A DNA stretch of 64,000 nucleotides from Puccinia triticina (GCF_026914185.1 NC_070572.1:2852001-2916000); one strand, 5' to 3'. Positions 1-12,195 are shown, numbered from the stretch's first letter. The notes: generated by a model not told the origin, from the sequence alone. Made by a program: numbers and translations.

Positions 1-782
1 TGCCGCAATAGCCTCAGCGTCTGTCGCGACACATCTCTTCGACAAATGTCGAAGTGATCGAGAACTCGAAAGAAAGCAGAGAAAGAAAACGATAGGTATA
101 AGGGATGTTAGGGGGTGCATGATTGTGGCTTCAGGGGAATCTTCGGCAGCGATGTGGATGGGATGTGGCCTGCTTATTGCGTCTTATCCGAGCTCATCCG
201 ACCCAATCCGACCCCTTGCTACATGTTCTCAGCTTCAGTACGTACCATTTTGGCATGCTCCAATTGAGGGCCCACCTAGGCCTCTTACATCTCTATTGAC
301 TATGAATGTAAGAGATTTCATTGCCGTACATTCGGAGATGTCAGGGTACAGTTGAGAATTATAAGCCAATTGTGATAAAACCGTAGGATCTGAGTTCTGA
401 ACTTATGTATATGAAAGATGAAAATTCAGCATGTCACTGAAAGCGCCGCAGTTCGGGAGTCCCTCATTCCGGGCGGGCGCTTCGAAGTTCGCGCCCAGGA
501 CTCAGGAGGGACTTGTTCAGCGCACGCCCCCGACGGCTGACGGCCGGCAGCTCAGAGTCTTCAGGGCCCAAAAAATATGGTGATGTGCGGAGGTGGCTGG
601 GGGATTTGCGATTCGGGGTGATAATGATATGAAGGGAAATTGATCATTAATGAAATTCCAAATTTGCGAGTGCGTGCCCGTGCCGTGGGGTTTTACACAA
701 AACAGTGGCAAGTCACTGCCCAAACTGATATGGAAGGAAATGTATTTATCTTGCTTGACTGAAGAACTGGGGCAGAGTTTGA
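1..782. other. Intergenic, no gene recognised
   Basis: Only short open frames without recognisable domains are present. A stretch at about 180-260 resembles 4515-4600 weakly (a shared GACCCCYTGCTACATGTT-like segment), so part of it may be an old repeat. I see no RNA gene. Confidence 0.4.
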
Positions 783-3019
783 TCAATCCAGCTCGATCCC
801 AGGCCATAAGATAGAAGCTAGGATCCTAGATAGCTGGGGGATTTCGAGGGCCAATTCGTTCTCCTCAGCCTGATTTATTCCATCCTTGAGTCGCTGAATC
901 TCAAGCACTTGATATTTGAGTGTTTCTCGTTGAGTGTAGAATTCCTGGACAATATTTTTGAGTTTGTCTTGTACTTCTTGGCTCAGAGTCTTGAAAGAAA
1001 TGCCTGTTGATTGGTTGCTCCCTTCTACCAGTGGGTGGCACAACAATTCATACAGTCTTTCGTCAAAATTAGGAAACTCTTTAGCTAGAATGTTCTCCTT
1101 TGGCTCGTCTTCTGGGAGAGGAACTAACATTCGAGAACAGTATTTGAGTAGCTATTCCAGTTCAATTAGCTTTCAAGTTGCGAGATTCACTCACGAGGAA
1201 GTTTCATCTCAGTCAAAAGTTGATCTATCACTGATTTGTACCGTTTTTTAGGGAGTTCAGGGAGGTAAGACTCGGCGAAGCATTTTATGATCTTCTGCGA
1301 ACTTGCGGGACTCTCGATGAATTCTCTGATTGCCTGTTGATCGTAAACCATCCAAGCTTCTACTTCCTTAAATGAATTTGGTTTTAGAAAGGCATCTCGT
1401 GTCAGGTAGATAGACTTGGCTTTCCGATCGAGTTCAACAAGAAATGACTCGGTTAGCATTTTGGTTGCTCTATACACGACTTCCATCTGCTGGGATTCCG
1501 GGGCTATGCAATGCTGGAGAAGGTACTCGGCATGCTTGTCCATCATTAGTTTCTTAAATTCAGCCTCTGATCCTAAACCTTTCACAAGTTCCTCTTTTGA
1601 TAATCTTCCCGCTTGTAGCTTTGTTCTAGTTGTCAAGTCAATGATCCCCTTTTCAAGGAATTCTTCAATAAACGGATGATTCACCAAGCTCTGGCCCGAC
1701 GTCGGTTCCTTGAAATTTTCTATCTTTATCAAATTCTTCTTCCAAATTTGCTTTTCATTTTCTATCACTTCTGGTGTTTGTTTCTCCATTGGGGACAATG
1801 CAGCCATGAAGCTTCTGCGAGTAGACGGTACTTGTTTGAGCGCATCTAAATCTTCCCGGGACAGAGAAGTAGCTGAACCAGCCGGGTTATTGAATATGTC
1901 GGTGCGGATTTGAGCTTGAAAGTCAGGAACTTGTTGCAACTTTTTGTATACTGCTTCGGGGCTCATCCCATCGGGGGAAAATCGATTGAAAAGACTTTCA
2001 CGCCACGCAATGTCTTCTTCTTGGGTGCTTTTGAGCACCGATTCGAGAACATTTTTGATCTCGCCAAGCGTTGGGAAAATATTGGCGAGTTGGTCTTCAA
2101 CTACAGTTTTAACAAAATCCCTTACTTGAGGACGAATGGCTCTCAGTATATTTTCTAAACCTGAGATCATTGTGAAGCGGTAAATCTCTTCCACCAAGTC
2201 TAAATCCTTGGGTAAGGTGCGGATAATGTCTTCCACCGTTGAGGCAGGGCTATTAGGTACGTGGGTTATCTCCGCAGGTTCATTGGTCGTTTGGGCGGCA
2301 CGGGCTCTTGTGAACCTGTTGAAATAAGTCTTGGTTGACTGATCATAAACAGCACTAGGAAAATATTTCCTCATATCGGTATGAGCTAGCTCCCATTTTT
2401 TTTCGCGTTCGATCCTTCTTTCTCTTTCCTTTTTGAGCCTTTCTATTTTTGACTTTCGGGGCTCCCACCCGGCTGGTGCGGGTTCAGGCTTGTCATCTCC
2501 TTTAAATCTTGCCCTAGATTCAATACCTGTAATAAATCCTTGAAATTCTTGATCGAACTTGCCGCGAAATTCATCGTGATCAAGGTTGCGAAGGACGCTG
2601 ATAACCTCTTGCATCGCCTCGGTTTCGGCTTTACTCAAGGGCGGTATAAATTGCATGGTATCGAGAATGATATACGTCTGAATGTCCTGCCATTTTTCCT
2701 TTAGGGCCGTGAGCGAGTTGAGAATGTTTTGTCGTTTACTGATACTTTCCAGATAGGTCTGATATACTGAGGTAGACCTTATCAATCCTTCCGCACAGTA
2801 GAAGTTGGATGGGCTGCCTGGTGGAGTCAGCCTCTTCTCTATCAATGCCGCCAACGCCTCTGGACTCCAGTCGACATCATCGCCAGGTCTCTTGAGTTCC
2901 CTGACCATAATTTGCGCCACTTGATCTCTCAACTTCCCTAAAACAAAGAAATATTGCGAGAGAAAATCATTAAGTATATGGTAAATGCACGATTGAAAAT
3001 CAAATTAAGACGACTTACT
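783..3019 (-). CDS. Unrecognised helical protein, three visible exons
   Basis: I do not recognise the family. The main exon runs 2937-1195, followed by an intron 1194-1124 (GTGAGT donor, TTAG acceptor) and a last exon 1123-783. Splicing joins a large frame to a 340 nt frame that otherwise looks separate and lacks a good start. Upstream, a GTAAGT donor at 3018 and a TTTTAG acceptor at 2938 define an 81 nt intron, so the protein begins earlier: the upstream exon reads a proline/tyrosine-rich stretch (PPYPPPHVQLDTY) and meets an in-frame stop near 3085, so another exon must supply the start. The product has over 690 residues and is mostly charged and helical, with a lysine/glutamate-rich segment (about residues 165-190 of the main exon) that may be coiled coil. 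I see no catalytic motif. The true 5' exon might be the signal-peptide ORF at 3935-4387; that is speculative. Confidence 0.6.
1124..1194 (-). other. Intron in the unrecognised 783-3019 gene
   Basis: Donor GTGAGT, acceptor TTAG, 71 nt. Removing it turns a stop just after the main exon into a continuous frame through the 115-codon downstream frame. Confidence 0.65.
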
Positions 3020-3934
3020 GTAAGTATCAAGCTGGACGTGGGGAGGTGGATAAGGTGGAAGAATCTTCGGTAGAATGGGCGGTCAATTTTGTCTTATCAT
3101 TCTACCTGAGCAGGTTTCAAGGAATCTGAGAATCACGAACCACTTGATAATCCAAGGTAAATGGCGCGTATTGACTGTAATCAGTTCACAATTCCCAAGT
3201 CAGCTCTACGTGAAATCATCGAGAGAGGTTGCAGGCTAACGGGCTGAGTGGTAGCTTACCCGTGGCAAACTTTTGGTTGGCTTTCAAGCTTGGGGATCTG
3301 AATTTTTTGCTATTTGTCAAGAAGGATTTATGATGTCAGCTGCTGACCCTTCTCTAGAGATCATCGATGTGAGTCAAAATGCTTACAAATTCAGGTTCTG
3401 TCGTTGCAGTTCGAACCTTCTTCATGAGCTTGTTGAGCAATTTTGTCTTTAAGAAAAAGAATGAGCAATTTAGATCTCACAAACCCCAATACACAAGTAA
3501 ATTGCAAGACTATATATTTAACTTACAAGACAATTATTCCAAGTTTTCAACCAAAGCCTGGGTGGGAAAAGCAACGGTCAATCAGACTCAATTGTCTCAC
3601 CTAGACCCTCCAAACTATGTGACTTTCTAATCCGATTCCATTCCAGGCTACAGATTATGTAGGAACAAATAATAAAACTTACTGGATAGCCCTTCGGGTG
3701 TTTATAGCGATGGAGGTCAGTTGCAGCTTGGTGGTTTTGAACTAGAAAAGGTTATCATCTCTTGTAAGTTTCTTGCATGCCGGGAATGTTTTTTTCTTCT
3801 TTGAATATGAGGGTTTGAAATGACATACAAAGTTTCTCGAACTGTATTTTCAAAAACTCAGGTGTCATTCATGAATGATTGGGTTTTCAGTTTTTTTTGG
3901 CTATACATAAAAATAAAAATAAACAAGCCGCGCA
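3020..3934. other. Non-coding or unresolved 5' exons
   Basis: This stretch probably contains introns and the unrecognised first exon(s) of the 783-3019 gene. A plus-strand ATG at 3330 opens a 40-codon frame followed by a GTGAGT donor-like site at 3371, but I could not build a gene from it. Confidence 0.3.
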
Positions 3935-4387
3935 CTATTTCTTGAGTGTGCTCAGACGGCCCCTTAACGTTTTAGATCTTGATTCTTCTTCAAGATTTGG
4001 TTCATCTGGTATTAGAGGAGTGACTGCGCCAGCTGGTGAATCATTGGGAGGTATTTCTGAATGCCCACGCGCCTCTTTTTCAAATTTTGGTCTATCAGGG
4101 CTTGCAGGATTGATGGCAGGCTCGACTAGAAAAGCATCCGGGTGTCCATGTTGATGCTTGCTGATGAGAGGTAAGCACCTTTGCTCGTGTGGTTGTCCTT
4201 CAAGAGAAAGGGGCTGTCTGCTGGCTGACACAACCTCAGCTGCGTTACCAGTTTCCGGTATAGCATCAGCATCTTGTACAGCTGGCAAAAGACTCCTCTT
4301 GGCAAGATATCGGAGGCCCAATGATTGGGAAATTGAAAGAATGTTGAGAAAGAGGCTGATAGTCCGCGATAAGATCAAGGAGCGCAT
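3935..4387 (-). CDS. Candidate small secreted protein (150 aa)
   Basis: An uninterrupted 150-codon frame. The N terminus has a basic residue followed by a hydrophobic stretch (SLFLNILSISQSLGL, residues 10-24) typical of a signal peptide, with likely cleavage near residue 24. The rest is polar, proline- and glutamate-rich and ends in KK. Only one cysteine is visible, so it is not a disulfide-rich effector. I recognise no domain. It could be an independent secreted protein, the first exon of the downstream minus-strand gene, or a chance frame; no transcription signal distinguishes these. Confidence 0.35.
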   Translation of the reverse strand: MRSLILSRTISLFLNILSISQSLGLRYLAKRSLLPAVQDADAIPETGNAAEVVSASRQPLSLEGQPHEQRCLPLISKHQHGHPDAFLVEPAINPASPDRPKFEKEARGHSEIPPNDSPAGAVTPLIPDEPNLEEESRSKTLRGRLSTLKK

Positions 4388-4651
4388 GACATTGGGTTTA
4401 GGGAGGACTCGGACAGCAAGGTACTCGGGGAAGTTAAACTATGTCGAACGGCTATTGATGATCACATTCGTCATGTACCGGTGGCGCCATGTTATCTCTG
4501 AGACTTGTTAAGGATGCGGCCTGTTGTCCGATCGAGGCGCGTGCGTTTCGGACCGGGCCTTTTGCATTCACCGACCCCCTGCTACATGTTTTGCGTGTTG
4601 GCAGGCTCTGCTCCTCGGAGGGACTGATTAAGTTCGAGCAGGCACCAATAA

Positions 4652-4844
4652 GGGTGTTCAAAGTTGAAATAATATTTTCAATGTATAAAATCATAAAATC
4701 ATAAAACTTTCAAGTGATGATTTCATATGTACCATTCCAGAAATGTTGCTCTAATTTGAGTGCTTGGGTGCAACATATTTTTTCAGCTTAGAATTTTATG
4801 ATTTTATGGTGTTATGATTTTATGCAAGTCAACTTTGAACACCC
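4652..4844. mobile_element. PIF/Harbinger-like MITE
   Basis: The 193 bp element begins GGGTGTTCAAAGTTGA and ends with the reverse complement (TCAACTTTGAACACCC). It is flanked on both sides by TAA, the 3 bp TWA-type target duplication of PIF/Harbinger. The interior is AT-rich (repeated ATTTTATG) without coding capacity. Confidence 0.8.
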
Positions 4845-4889
4845 TAAATGACCAAATTATGTACAAATCTGGGCAACACAAAAAGCAAC

Positions 4890-5000
4890 AAACTTGACGA
4901 AGTCCTGCTGCGGGCGTATGATTTTGCGAATCAAGCCTCCAACAGTTCTTGGAAGGAGATTTGAGCGCTATTGCCCCCTTTTGCGGAGCCAAGATTCTGA
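4890..5000 (+). repeat. Dispersed ~100 bp repeat, copy 1
   Basis: The segment CTGCTGCGGGCGT followed by a conserved stretch ending GCGCTATTGCCCC occurs here and again at about 6175-6265. A diverged inverted copy lies near 34630-34725. Confidence 0.6.
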
Positions 5001-6170
5001 CTCTTTGTGGGCGGAATTATTAAAGCCCTACAATTCCTTGACCTCCAAACTATTAGCTCAGGTTGTAGTCATCATTTTCCTGACCGTCCTACAAAATTTA
5101 AGGTGGTGTAAAAATGGTAGGTCAAATTAGTTTATTGAAACAGTATAGTAAAGAACTCAATAAAAAGTAATACACTTGTAAAGATATAAAAAACAATGGT
5201 TAGATAATTTTTATGAATGTAATGATAAGATAACATAAAAAGAAATACCTAAAAGAAAGAACCAGAACAAATCTGAAAATCTCAAACAAGGACAACAATC
5301 AATGACCGGAAGCACAAGGAAATACCACAACAAACCAGCCTGAAACAATAGTTAAGAACGATGTCAATACATAAGATCAAATGATGTTATGATAGAAATA
5401 TGAATCAACTACCTGCCCGGAGACTGGATCTAGCTCTTCCTTAAGCTTAAAGTCTTTGATGGTTGAGTTGATCTTCGATTTGTTCAAACAAGTCCGAAGG
5501 AGATTGTCTTCAAGTATTTTTTGGAGTTGATGATAATGGTTGAGTGATATGTATGATGAGGAAGAAAGAATAAATGGAAAGGGGAAGAATAAAGTTGTTG
5601 GCGAGTTGAGAGATGAGAGTTGAAAGTTGGTCGTCAGAAGGTTTTGGGAGCGGAGTTCTGATTGATTGTTGTGTACTTTTATGCATACCCACATGCATAA
5701 AGTTTAACTCAAAGTGCGAGTTTAAACTCAACAGGTGGTTCATGAAAATCCTGCCACCCTCAAGTGGTCAACTTGAACACTGCACTTTGCAACTTGTGTA
5801 CACTGATTGATGTTGGTTTTCTGAGCAAGCTTCTCTCAAAATCACACTTGCTCACTATCCGTGAACAACTACTGAGTGAAAAAATAATCAAGGTGGCATT
5901 CTTGCTGTTGATCCTGAGTCCTGATGGCCCGGGCCCTGGGGCACAGAGTCTTGAGGGACTTGGTTACATATTTGTAACAAATTTGAAAAATTAATCATAT
6001 TGTGATGATCTGATGCTCAGAGCAAAAAAATCAATAAAATACCTGAACTTAAATTACAGGATCCCAATAGTTTAAAAATTAGTTCAAGCTTTCCTAATGG
6101 AATTACAATACCCTTTGCTTTGGGGATTGGGGGATTGCCAGGCAGGATTGGGTCTTGTCCAAACATAACC
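5001..6170. other. AT-rich intergenic DNA
   Basis: Short open frames on both strands without recognisable protein features. I see no RNA gene or element boundary here. Confidence 0.4.
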
Positions 6171-6275
6171 CAAGTCCCTCACTGCTGCGGGCGTCTGTTC
6201 TTGCAAAGCAAGCCTCCAATAGCCCTTGGCAGAAGGAACTTGCGCGCTATTGCCCCTTTTTGGCATGCCAAGAAT
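6171..6275 (+). repeat. Dispersed ~100 bp repeat, copy 2
   Basis: Shares with the copy at 4890 the core CTGCTGCGGGCGT, AAGCCTCCAA and GCGCTATTGCCCC, in the same order and at nearly the same spacing. Confidence 0.6.
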
Positions 6276-6539
6276 CTGAGTTTGGCTGGGTGGTTTCTTA
6301 AATCCATCACAGCTCCTTGCCCTCAAAACTTAAAAGAAATTTGCTTGCCACAAAGCCTTGCATCCTGCGTGTCATCCCACACAATCTGAGTTATGTTACA
6401 CTACCTCCTCAAGGTTAAATAAATTATCAAAGGAGATAGAATCTTGGAGCTTACTGAAGCCAAATAACAGAAGAGATCTGTGCTCAATGACTTGATACAT
6501 AGTTATTTTTTTGACTTACAGTCAACCCTCTTGATTGCC

Positions 6540-6645
6540 AGCACAGACCAGCCACCAAGACCATACAACCCTCTGGATGACCGGTACAGACTGGTCTTCA
6601 AGGGGATATGTACAACACCCTGGATGACTGGTGTGAGAATGAAAG
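6540..6645. repeat. Short TGATGACCGG-type hairpin repeat
   Basis: Contains GGATGACCGGTACAGACTGG and an imperfect second copy (GGATGACTGG). It belongs to the same motif family as the large arrays at 26.5-34 kb. Confidence 0.5.
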
Positions 6646-6879
6646 CTGGTAAGTTGGTGGAGTTGTCCACTAACTGCCCTCTTCGAGAATATTTTTGTCT
6701 GGGCTGTGTGATTATTGGTGACTCGGCTCCACACTGCTACTATCCGCTAGCCTTCAGCGCTCCTCTCTGAGCCTGATCTATAGCGTAATAATCTGCAAGT
6801 GAATAAAAGCTCCGCACTCCGCAAGCACAGAATCCGCAAATAGCTCTTAAAGTAAAGATAAGGTCACATATATCTCTCC

Positions 6880-7470
6880 TAATACTCTAGTACACCCGTC
6901 TGTGTAAGTAAAATAATGAGTAATCCCCCCCCCCCCAAGATGATAGGATAATAGGATGATGAAAGAGAAGAGAAATCCATGAGCCTTTTCCCGTCCTTCC
7001 CTACACGCACGTCACTGTTCCCACCCAACCCCGCAAATCTGACACTTTCCCGCACTAGTCCTTCAGCTCCGCCTGCTTTCCGCACGTCATTCTCCCAGAC
7101 TCCGCTCATCTCTGACGCTTGACCTGCCACCGTCCTCTGTCTAGCCCCCGCCAGTCAGTCTCTCACCACCGCCTCCACCCCAGTTCCACCCGCTTTGGCT
7201 GTCGTGGCTCACCTGCTGACGCGCCGCTGCTACCAGTCCACGTGTGTAGTCCGCCGCAGTCCAGCCCTGTCTTTCTTCTCCAATCTGTAATCCGTGCATT
7301 CCAGTCCGCACGTGACTTTCTGTAAGCTTTCTTAGCGTGCTTTTTCTGACATCATTGTCAGTGCTTATGTCACCAGAATGAACTCTGCCTGAGCCGCTCT
7401 GTGCATTCCCGCCCGCGCTATCCCCAAGTGGACATTCTACCACGCATGCCTATATAAATCACCACATCCG
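6880..7470. repeat. Retroelement-like leader/LTR relic
   Basis: A C-rich, pyrimidine-rich stretch that resembles 23850-24260 in layout and short matching words (poly-C run, GATGATAGGA, TTCCCGCAC, CCCAGTTC). It ends in a TATATAAAT box at 7451. Both stretches probably derive from the same retroelement 5'/3' region. I could not define LTR ends. Confidence 0.4.
7451..7458 (+). promoter_or_regulatory. Possible TATA box
   Basis: TATATAAA about 110 nt upstream of the ATG at 7568. A near-identical context (GACATTCTAC ... TGCCTATATAAAT) recurs at 25227-25253, so the box belongs to a repeated element, probably a retroelement promoter. Confidence 0.4.
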
Positions 7471-7567
7471 CCCCAGTTTTCGAAGTCCTGCCCCCAGGAT
7501 CTTCCCACACTTAACACCTCTCCCGTGCCCATCACCCATCTTTTCCCACCCATCACTTCCCATCACC

Positions 7568-7813
7568 ATGGTAGCTTGCGATTGCTGGACTAGACTCGGC
7601 CTACCCTGCGTCTACTCCCGCGCCGGTTGTGCCTGCAACAACTGCCAAGATTCAAAACGCTGCTGCTCCGCTTTCACCCCTAAATCCAACAGCTCTCGCA
7701 AAATCACCCGCTGCCTTCTGGATCTTGAAGTTCTTGTGCGGAACCTTCCCCGTCTTTCATCTTGGTCAGTTCCCGCACCAAGTCCCCCTCCGCACACAGT
7801 GAATACCTTATGA
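7568..7813 (+). CDS. Cysteine-rich ORF with Zn-cluster-like spacing
   Basis: An 81-codon frame just downstream of a TATA-like box. Its N-terminal 36 residues contain nine cysteines in a pattern (C-x-C-x8-C-x7-C-x-C-x2-C-x4-K-x-C-C) reminiscent of Zn2Cys6-like or short zinc-binding modules. It overlaps the antisense end of the decayed gypsy integrase region. I do not recognise a named family. It may be a retroelement accessory ORF in opposite orientation or a fortuitous frame. Confidence 0.3.
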   Translation: MVACDCWTRLGLPCVYSRAGCACNNCQDSKRCCSAFTPKSNSSRKITRCLLDLEVLVRNLPRLSSWSVPAPSPPPHTVNTL

Positions 7814-9334
7814 CGCCTCCGCCCATCCAAAACAAGTTCCCAAACGCCAAAGACTACGCCTGCAAGGCCAGGGAATGGTCCTCCAAACACGGCGTCAACC
7901 AGCCACTCTTTGACAAACGTATCACTTGTGGCCTTTGCCTGCCATGGCTCCTCCCACCCCAGCCCTTTTACCGCTGTCCCCAGCGGTCTGCAATCTCTGA
8001 CTCCGTCGCAAAGGTGGAGGTGCCTGATCCGCACCGTCTCCATCTGACGCAACCTCTGAACCCAAATCTCCATTACTTGGCGCAGCACCCGTGTCTTCCG
8101 CGCCATCTGAGCCAGCCAAAGACAGAGCATCACCCGGAACCTGAACCTCTTCCTTAGAGTCATCCGATTCCGCAGTCTGGTCAAAATCCATAGAGCCCCG
8201 CGCATAAAACCGCTCGAAGTGCGTAGCGGCCGCCTGCCGCTTCAAAGGCATCCCGTCCAGCTCGTAACTACCTCCCGGAAATTGCGACACAATGCAATAA
8301 GGGCCATTCCAACGGTTAGCAAACAGCTTACCCCACTGTGACTCAAGGCTACAATTATAGAGCAGAACCAATTCCCCCTTGCGGAGTGAATCCCGCAGCC
8401 TGTGGGAGCAGCGGCGATCCCAGTAACAAACTGCCTTAGCGCGACTCTACTTGAGGCGCCCCGCCGCTTTCGCAATAACCAAATCCCGCCGCAACAGCTG
8501 CTCCGCCCGTGCCAGAAGCAAGTCGTCTGCCAATTTAACTTTCCACCAGTCTACCGCCAAGTACGTGAACATCTCTATGTCCACCGGCAAGACTGGCTGA
8601 CACCCAAACAGCATCTTGCACGACAAATACCCCGTTGTCCATTTGGTGGAAATCCAGTCCGCAAACAACACGGCAGGCAAATACTGCTGCCACTTCTTAC
8701 CCTCTTTGATGCACAGCTTCACCAGAGCGCTCTTGATTGGCTGATAGCCACGCTCAATCATTCCTGCACCCTCTGGATAGTACTCCGTCACCTTGCCAAA
8801 CTTAGCGCCACTAATTTCCGCAAGACGCCATGGAACTCCACACCGCCATCCACAGTGATCAGCCGCACACATCCAAACCGCCCAAACCAGTCTTCTTCCA
8901 AAAACTGCTTGACTTTTGCCGCCGTGAGGTTCACCAGCAGCTGCACCTCCACCCAACCGGAGAGATTGTCCCGCGCCACGATCAGGTACTTGAATTTCCC
9001 CGCCTTAATGTGCACCGCATCCATGGATATCCTACTGAAGAGTGTGTCCGTTTCCGTAGGTTTCCCAATCTCTTTAGGCAAACACAGGCCACACCTCTGG
9101 CATTGCTTGCAACTCTGAACCCATTGCTGCACGCTCCTCGTGACACCCGGCCACCAAAACCACATCTGGACGCGCCATTTGGTTTCCGCTTTGCCTTGCT
9201 GACCCAACTCCTTGTGTAAACTCAATTCCAGCAGGGTAGCGAAGACTTGTCAGGAACGCCACCAAGTACTCGTACCTAGCCGTCTGCCTCACTGGCAAGC
9301 CCCCGCCTTCCTTCGCAGTCGCGTTGACTACCAT
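7612..9334 (-). pseudogene. Gypsy integrase relic
   Basis: The minus-strand frames hold the zinc-binding C-x2-C-x2-C segment (SCKQCQRC), the first catalytic aspartate in ISMDAVHI, the second in LITVDGGVEF and the glutamate region EGAGMIERGYQP, which lies in another frame. At least one frameshift therefore separates the active-site segments, near 8800. The C-terminal part (8371-7922) carries a GPY-like motif (WNGPYCIVSQF), typical of gypsy integrase ends, followed by an acidic/proline tail. Confidence 0.8.
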
Positions 9335-11335
9335 TCATACATCGAGAATACGCCGCTCCACGTCCAGCTGCTCCGCCAACGCGAACCAATCCTTGTTGTT
9401 TCCCAGCGGAATGCAGGAAAGCGCGTCCGGTAACGTGAACACCTTTCCTGGCACGTGAACCACTTCAAAAGAAAACAACTGCAAAAACGCCCCCCAAAGT
9501 GTCATAGGGGCATTAGGCAACGACAGACAGTTGATCATCCGCACCAACGCCTCCGCATTGACCAGTAATTTGAAATAGACACCCCACAGTATATGCTGCA
9601 ATCTCCACACAGTTCAAGCTTTGGTTGAGAATACCACGATTCCACATCTGTAAACGTCACCAACTAATACAGCACAGGTCGATCCTTCCTGTCCTCTTCC
9701 TGGGTGAGTACTCCACCCGCGCCAAACTCGCTTGAGTCCACCGCCAAACAAATTACGCCGCTATTGTAGTTTACTTTAACAAGATCTTTCTGCCTACTAT
9801 GTCCTTCAGCATTGAAAACGCCTTGTTGCATTCTTGGGTCCAATTCCATTCCGCGTTCTTACGCGTCAACCTCCGCATTGGGCTTGCAATTTCCGCAAAA
9901 CTTTTGATGAACATACACACAAAACTACATAACCCGAGGAACTGCAAGATGTGCGATGCTGTCCGCGGTTTTGGCCAGTCCAGGATCTTGTTCTGCTTTG
10001 GCTCCGCAACCCACCGCCCGTCTTGAGACACCTTGTGCTCAAGAACCTCCAGTGCCGGCATGCAAACCGCAAATTTCTTGCCTGAAACCGTAAGCCCGGC
10101 TTCCTCAATCCCAAACAGAACCTGCTCCAGGGCCACCGCGTACTCCCAGATAAAACGGCGAATGTTAGGATTTTCCGCCAACGCCGCTCCGCTGTAGTCA
10201 CTCCTTGATCCCTTCACGGCCGCATCATTGATAAATATCTGTGTCACATGGGGTAACTCATCCTGCAGGATCCAGGACATCTGCGCCTGATACACCGCCA
10301 CCAAGTTTGTAGCTCCCTGAGGAAGCCAAGTAAGCTGCAAGCGCCCCAACTGCGTCTTGAACGCCGTCAGCGGCCTTGAATCCGTGTGCAATTCCCGCTG
10401 GTCGTATCCGCCCATGAGGTCCACCAGGCCGTAGCAGACCCGCCATGCCATAGTGTCAATAAACTCCTCTATGCGCGGCGGTAGTCCAGCGTCCCGTATA
10501 GTGACCAAGTTAAGCCGTTGTAAGTCGTGCACAATCCGCAAACTCTTCTTGTCCTGCTTAATTACCACAAAGATCTGGCTAGAGTAGCTAGAGCATGATT
10601 GCTCATACAACCCCGTCCGCAACCGTTCCGGCACAAGCTCCGTCATCTCTCCAGGAATTGCCGCTGGTATAGGGAAGGGCCATATCTGCCATGGCTTGTG
10701 CGGAACAGTGGGTATCTGATAAGGGTCCCCAATACTCCGTTTGAGTAAGCCACAATCCTCTGGCCCAAACAACAACACCTTTTCCCGCAGCGTAATGGCC
10801 TCCGCCAACAGGTGAAACTTCTCTTTGTGGAGCCATTCCGGTGGCCCAAAATTGAGACTAGCCATACCCTCAACCGTAATGCGCTTTGTCGGCACAAACC
10901 TCGGGGTGAACCCAATGTAAAGGTGTCTTAAACGGATCCCGGCTCCACTCAATCTCCCTCAACGGTGGGTTGAGCTCCTACGGCATTGCCACATTCCACG
11001 GCCGCACCTTCTTCGCCACTGGCTTGTACCTCCTGCCGTTGACTCATCCAATACTTGCTTCTCCATTGTCGCTAATCGTCCTGGCCACAATCAAACCCCC
11101 GCGCGGACGTCTCATTTTGCTCACAACTGTGGCACAAAGGTAGGGTTTTGTAGACAACCGACTTGGAAGTGCATACTTTGGAGGACTTACTTGTATACTG
11201 CTTGCCTGACAACCAACTTGGAAGTGCATACTTGGGAGGACTTACTTGTATACTGCTTGCCTCCGCCGCGCAGTTTCCAGTTCCTGCACCCACTTTCCCA
11301 CTTTCGTCCATTGCCGCTGTGGAACTTCTACGCAA
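9335..11335 (-). pseudogene. Gypsy reverse transcriptase and RNase H relic
   Basis: The main frame 10952-9771 has RT blocks including IVHDLQRLNLVTI, WLPQGATNLVA and the active-site box, which reads FINDAAVKG where a YxDD/FxDD is expected, so one metal-binding aspartate is replaced by asparagine. The RNase H region follows in 9849-9335 with SSEFGAGGVL and VVHVPGKVFTLPDALS in different frames. The 11140-11270 stretch just upstream contains a roughly 60 bp tandem duplication (GGAAGTGCATACTT). Confidence 0.8.
11150..11268. repeat. Two-copy ~60 bp tandem duplication
   Basis: GACAACCRACTTGGAAGTGC plus the following TACTTGTATACTGCTTGCCT occur twice, back to back, with small differences. Confidence 0.7.
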
Positions 11336-11349
11336 GGCGTGATCTGAGC

Positions 11350-12195
11350 TTGGAAGGGAATAATAGCAAAACTAATTAAGTTTAAGCTATAAGGTGCTTG
11401 AAGGGCTGCCTTCCTTAAATAAACTCTGGGAGAATGTACACTAAGAATTTAGTGTGGCGCAATCTACTGAATTATTTGATTATCTAGCTTTTTCAGAACC
11501 TAAGAACCAGGTTTTGTGCGCATAAAAAGAGGTGTTATAATTTGACGTGATTGAGTTTGTTATTAAGGGCAAGTTATATTTATCAATTTCTAAATTTATG
11601 GTCTAAGTCTTAACTATGATTATCTAACTATAACAGCGTGATGAATGCAGAAGTAATCTCTTAATATTACTATTTGTGCAAGCATGGGGAAAAAGGAAAC
11701 AGGAAGGGGCAAGGAAGGCCTCCTTTTATAGATGAAAACTCGTCTGAGAGTGGTTTTTGTGATGTGCAATAATGTATGTAGTGTGAAATAAGAAATCAGT
11801 GTGTGAAAAAGAAATTAGTATAGTGTGAAAAGGAATTAATCTATTGTGAAATAAATTGGATACTTTGGGAAAGATGATCACGTCTAAGATGAGATTTACC
11901 AAACATGTGAATGCAAATCATTGAGGGGAAATCTGTGTGAAAACAAAACAAGCAGAAGTGGCTGTGCGCCTAGTATGAATATGAATCTTTGTGTGAAACT
12001 GATGATTTACTGTGCTAATTTGAGGCGTGATTGATTCCTGCTGAGTGGACTATCACAGGTTTTCTGGGTGATAAAAAGAAGTGAAATCTGAGTGAAAAGA
12101 TTTAATGTAAAGTATTTGTACTAAAGATATTTAATATGTAGTTTGTAATGTACTTTATTATATAAAACTATACTATTTATGCGCTGTTGATGGTT
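11350..12195. mobile_element. AT-rich insertion in gypsy, LTR-like
   Basis: This AT-rich, non-coding 0.85 kb block separates protease from RT and does not fit a polyprotein. It contains a CAAGGAAGGCCTCCTTTTAT segment resembling the pyrimidine/TATA region of other LTR-like blocks at 16.68 kb, 18.02 kb and 27.27 kb. A possible target duplication (TGATCT at 11340 and 12199) is visible, but the ends are not of clear TG...CA form, so it is tentative. Confidence 0.4.

Noticed and set aside
119..355. Plus-strand 78-codon frame at the window start
   Set aside because: No domain, no splice or promoter context and composition like its surroundings.
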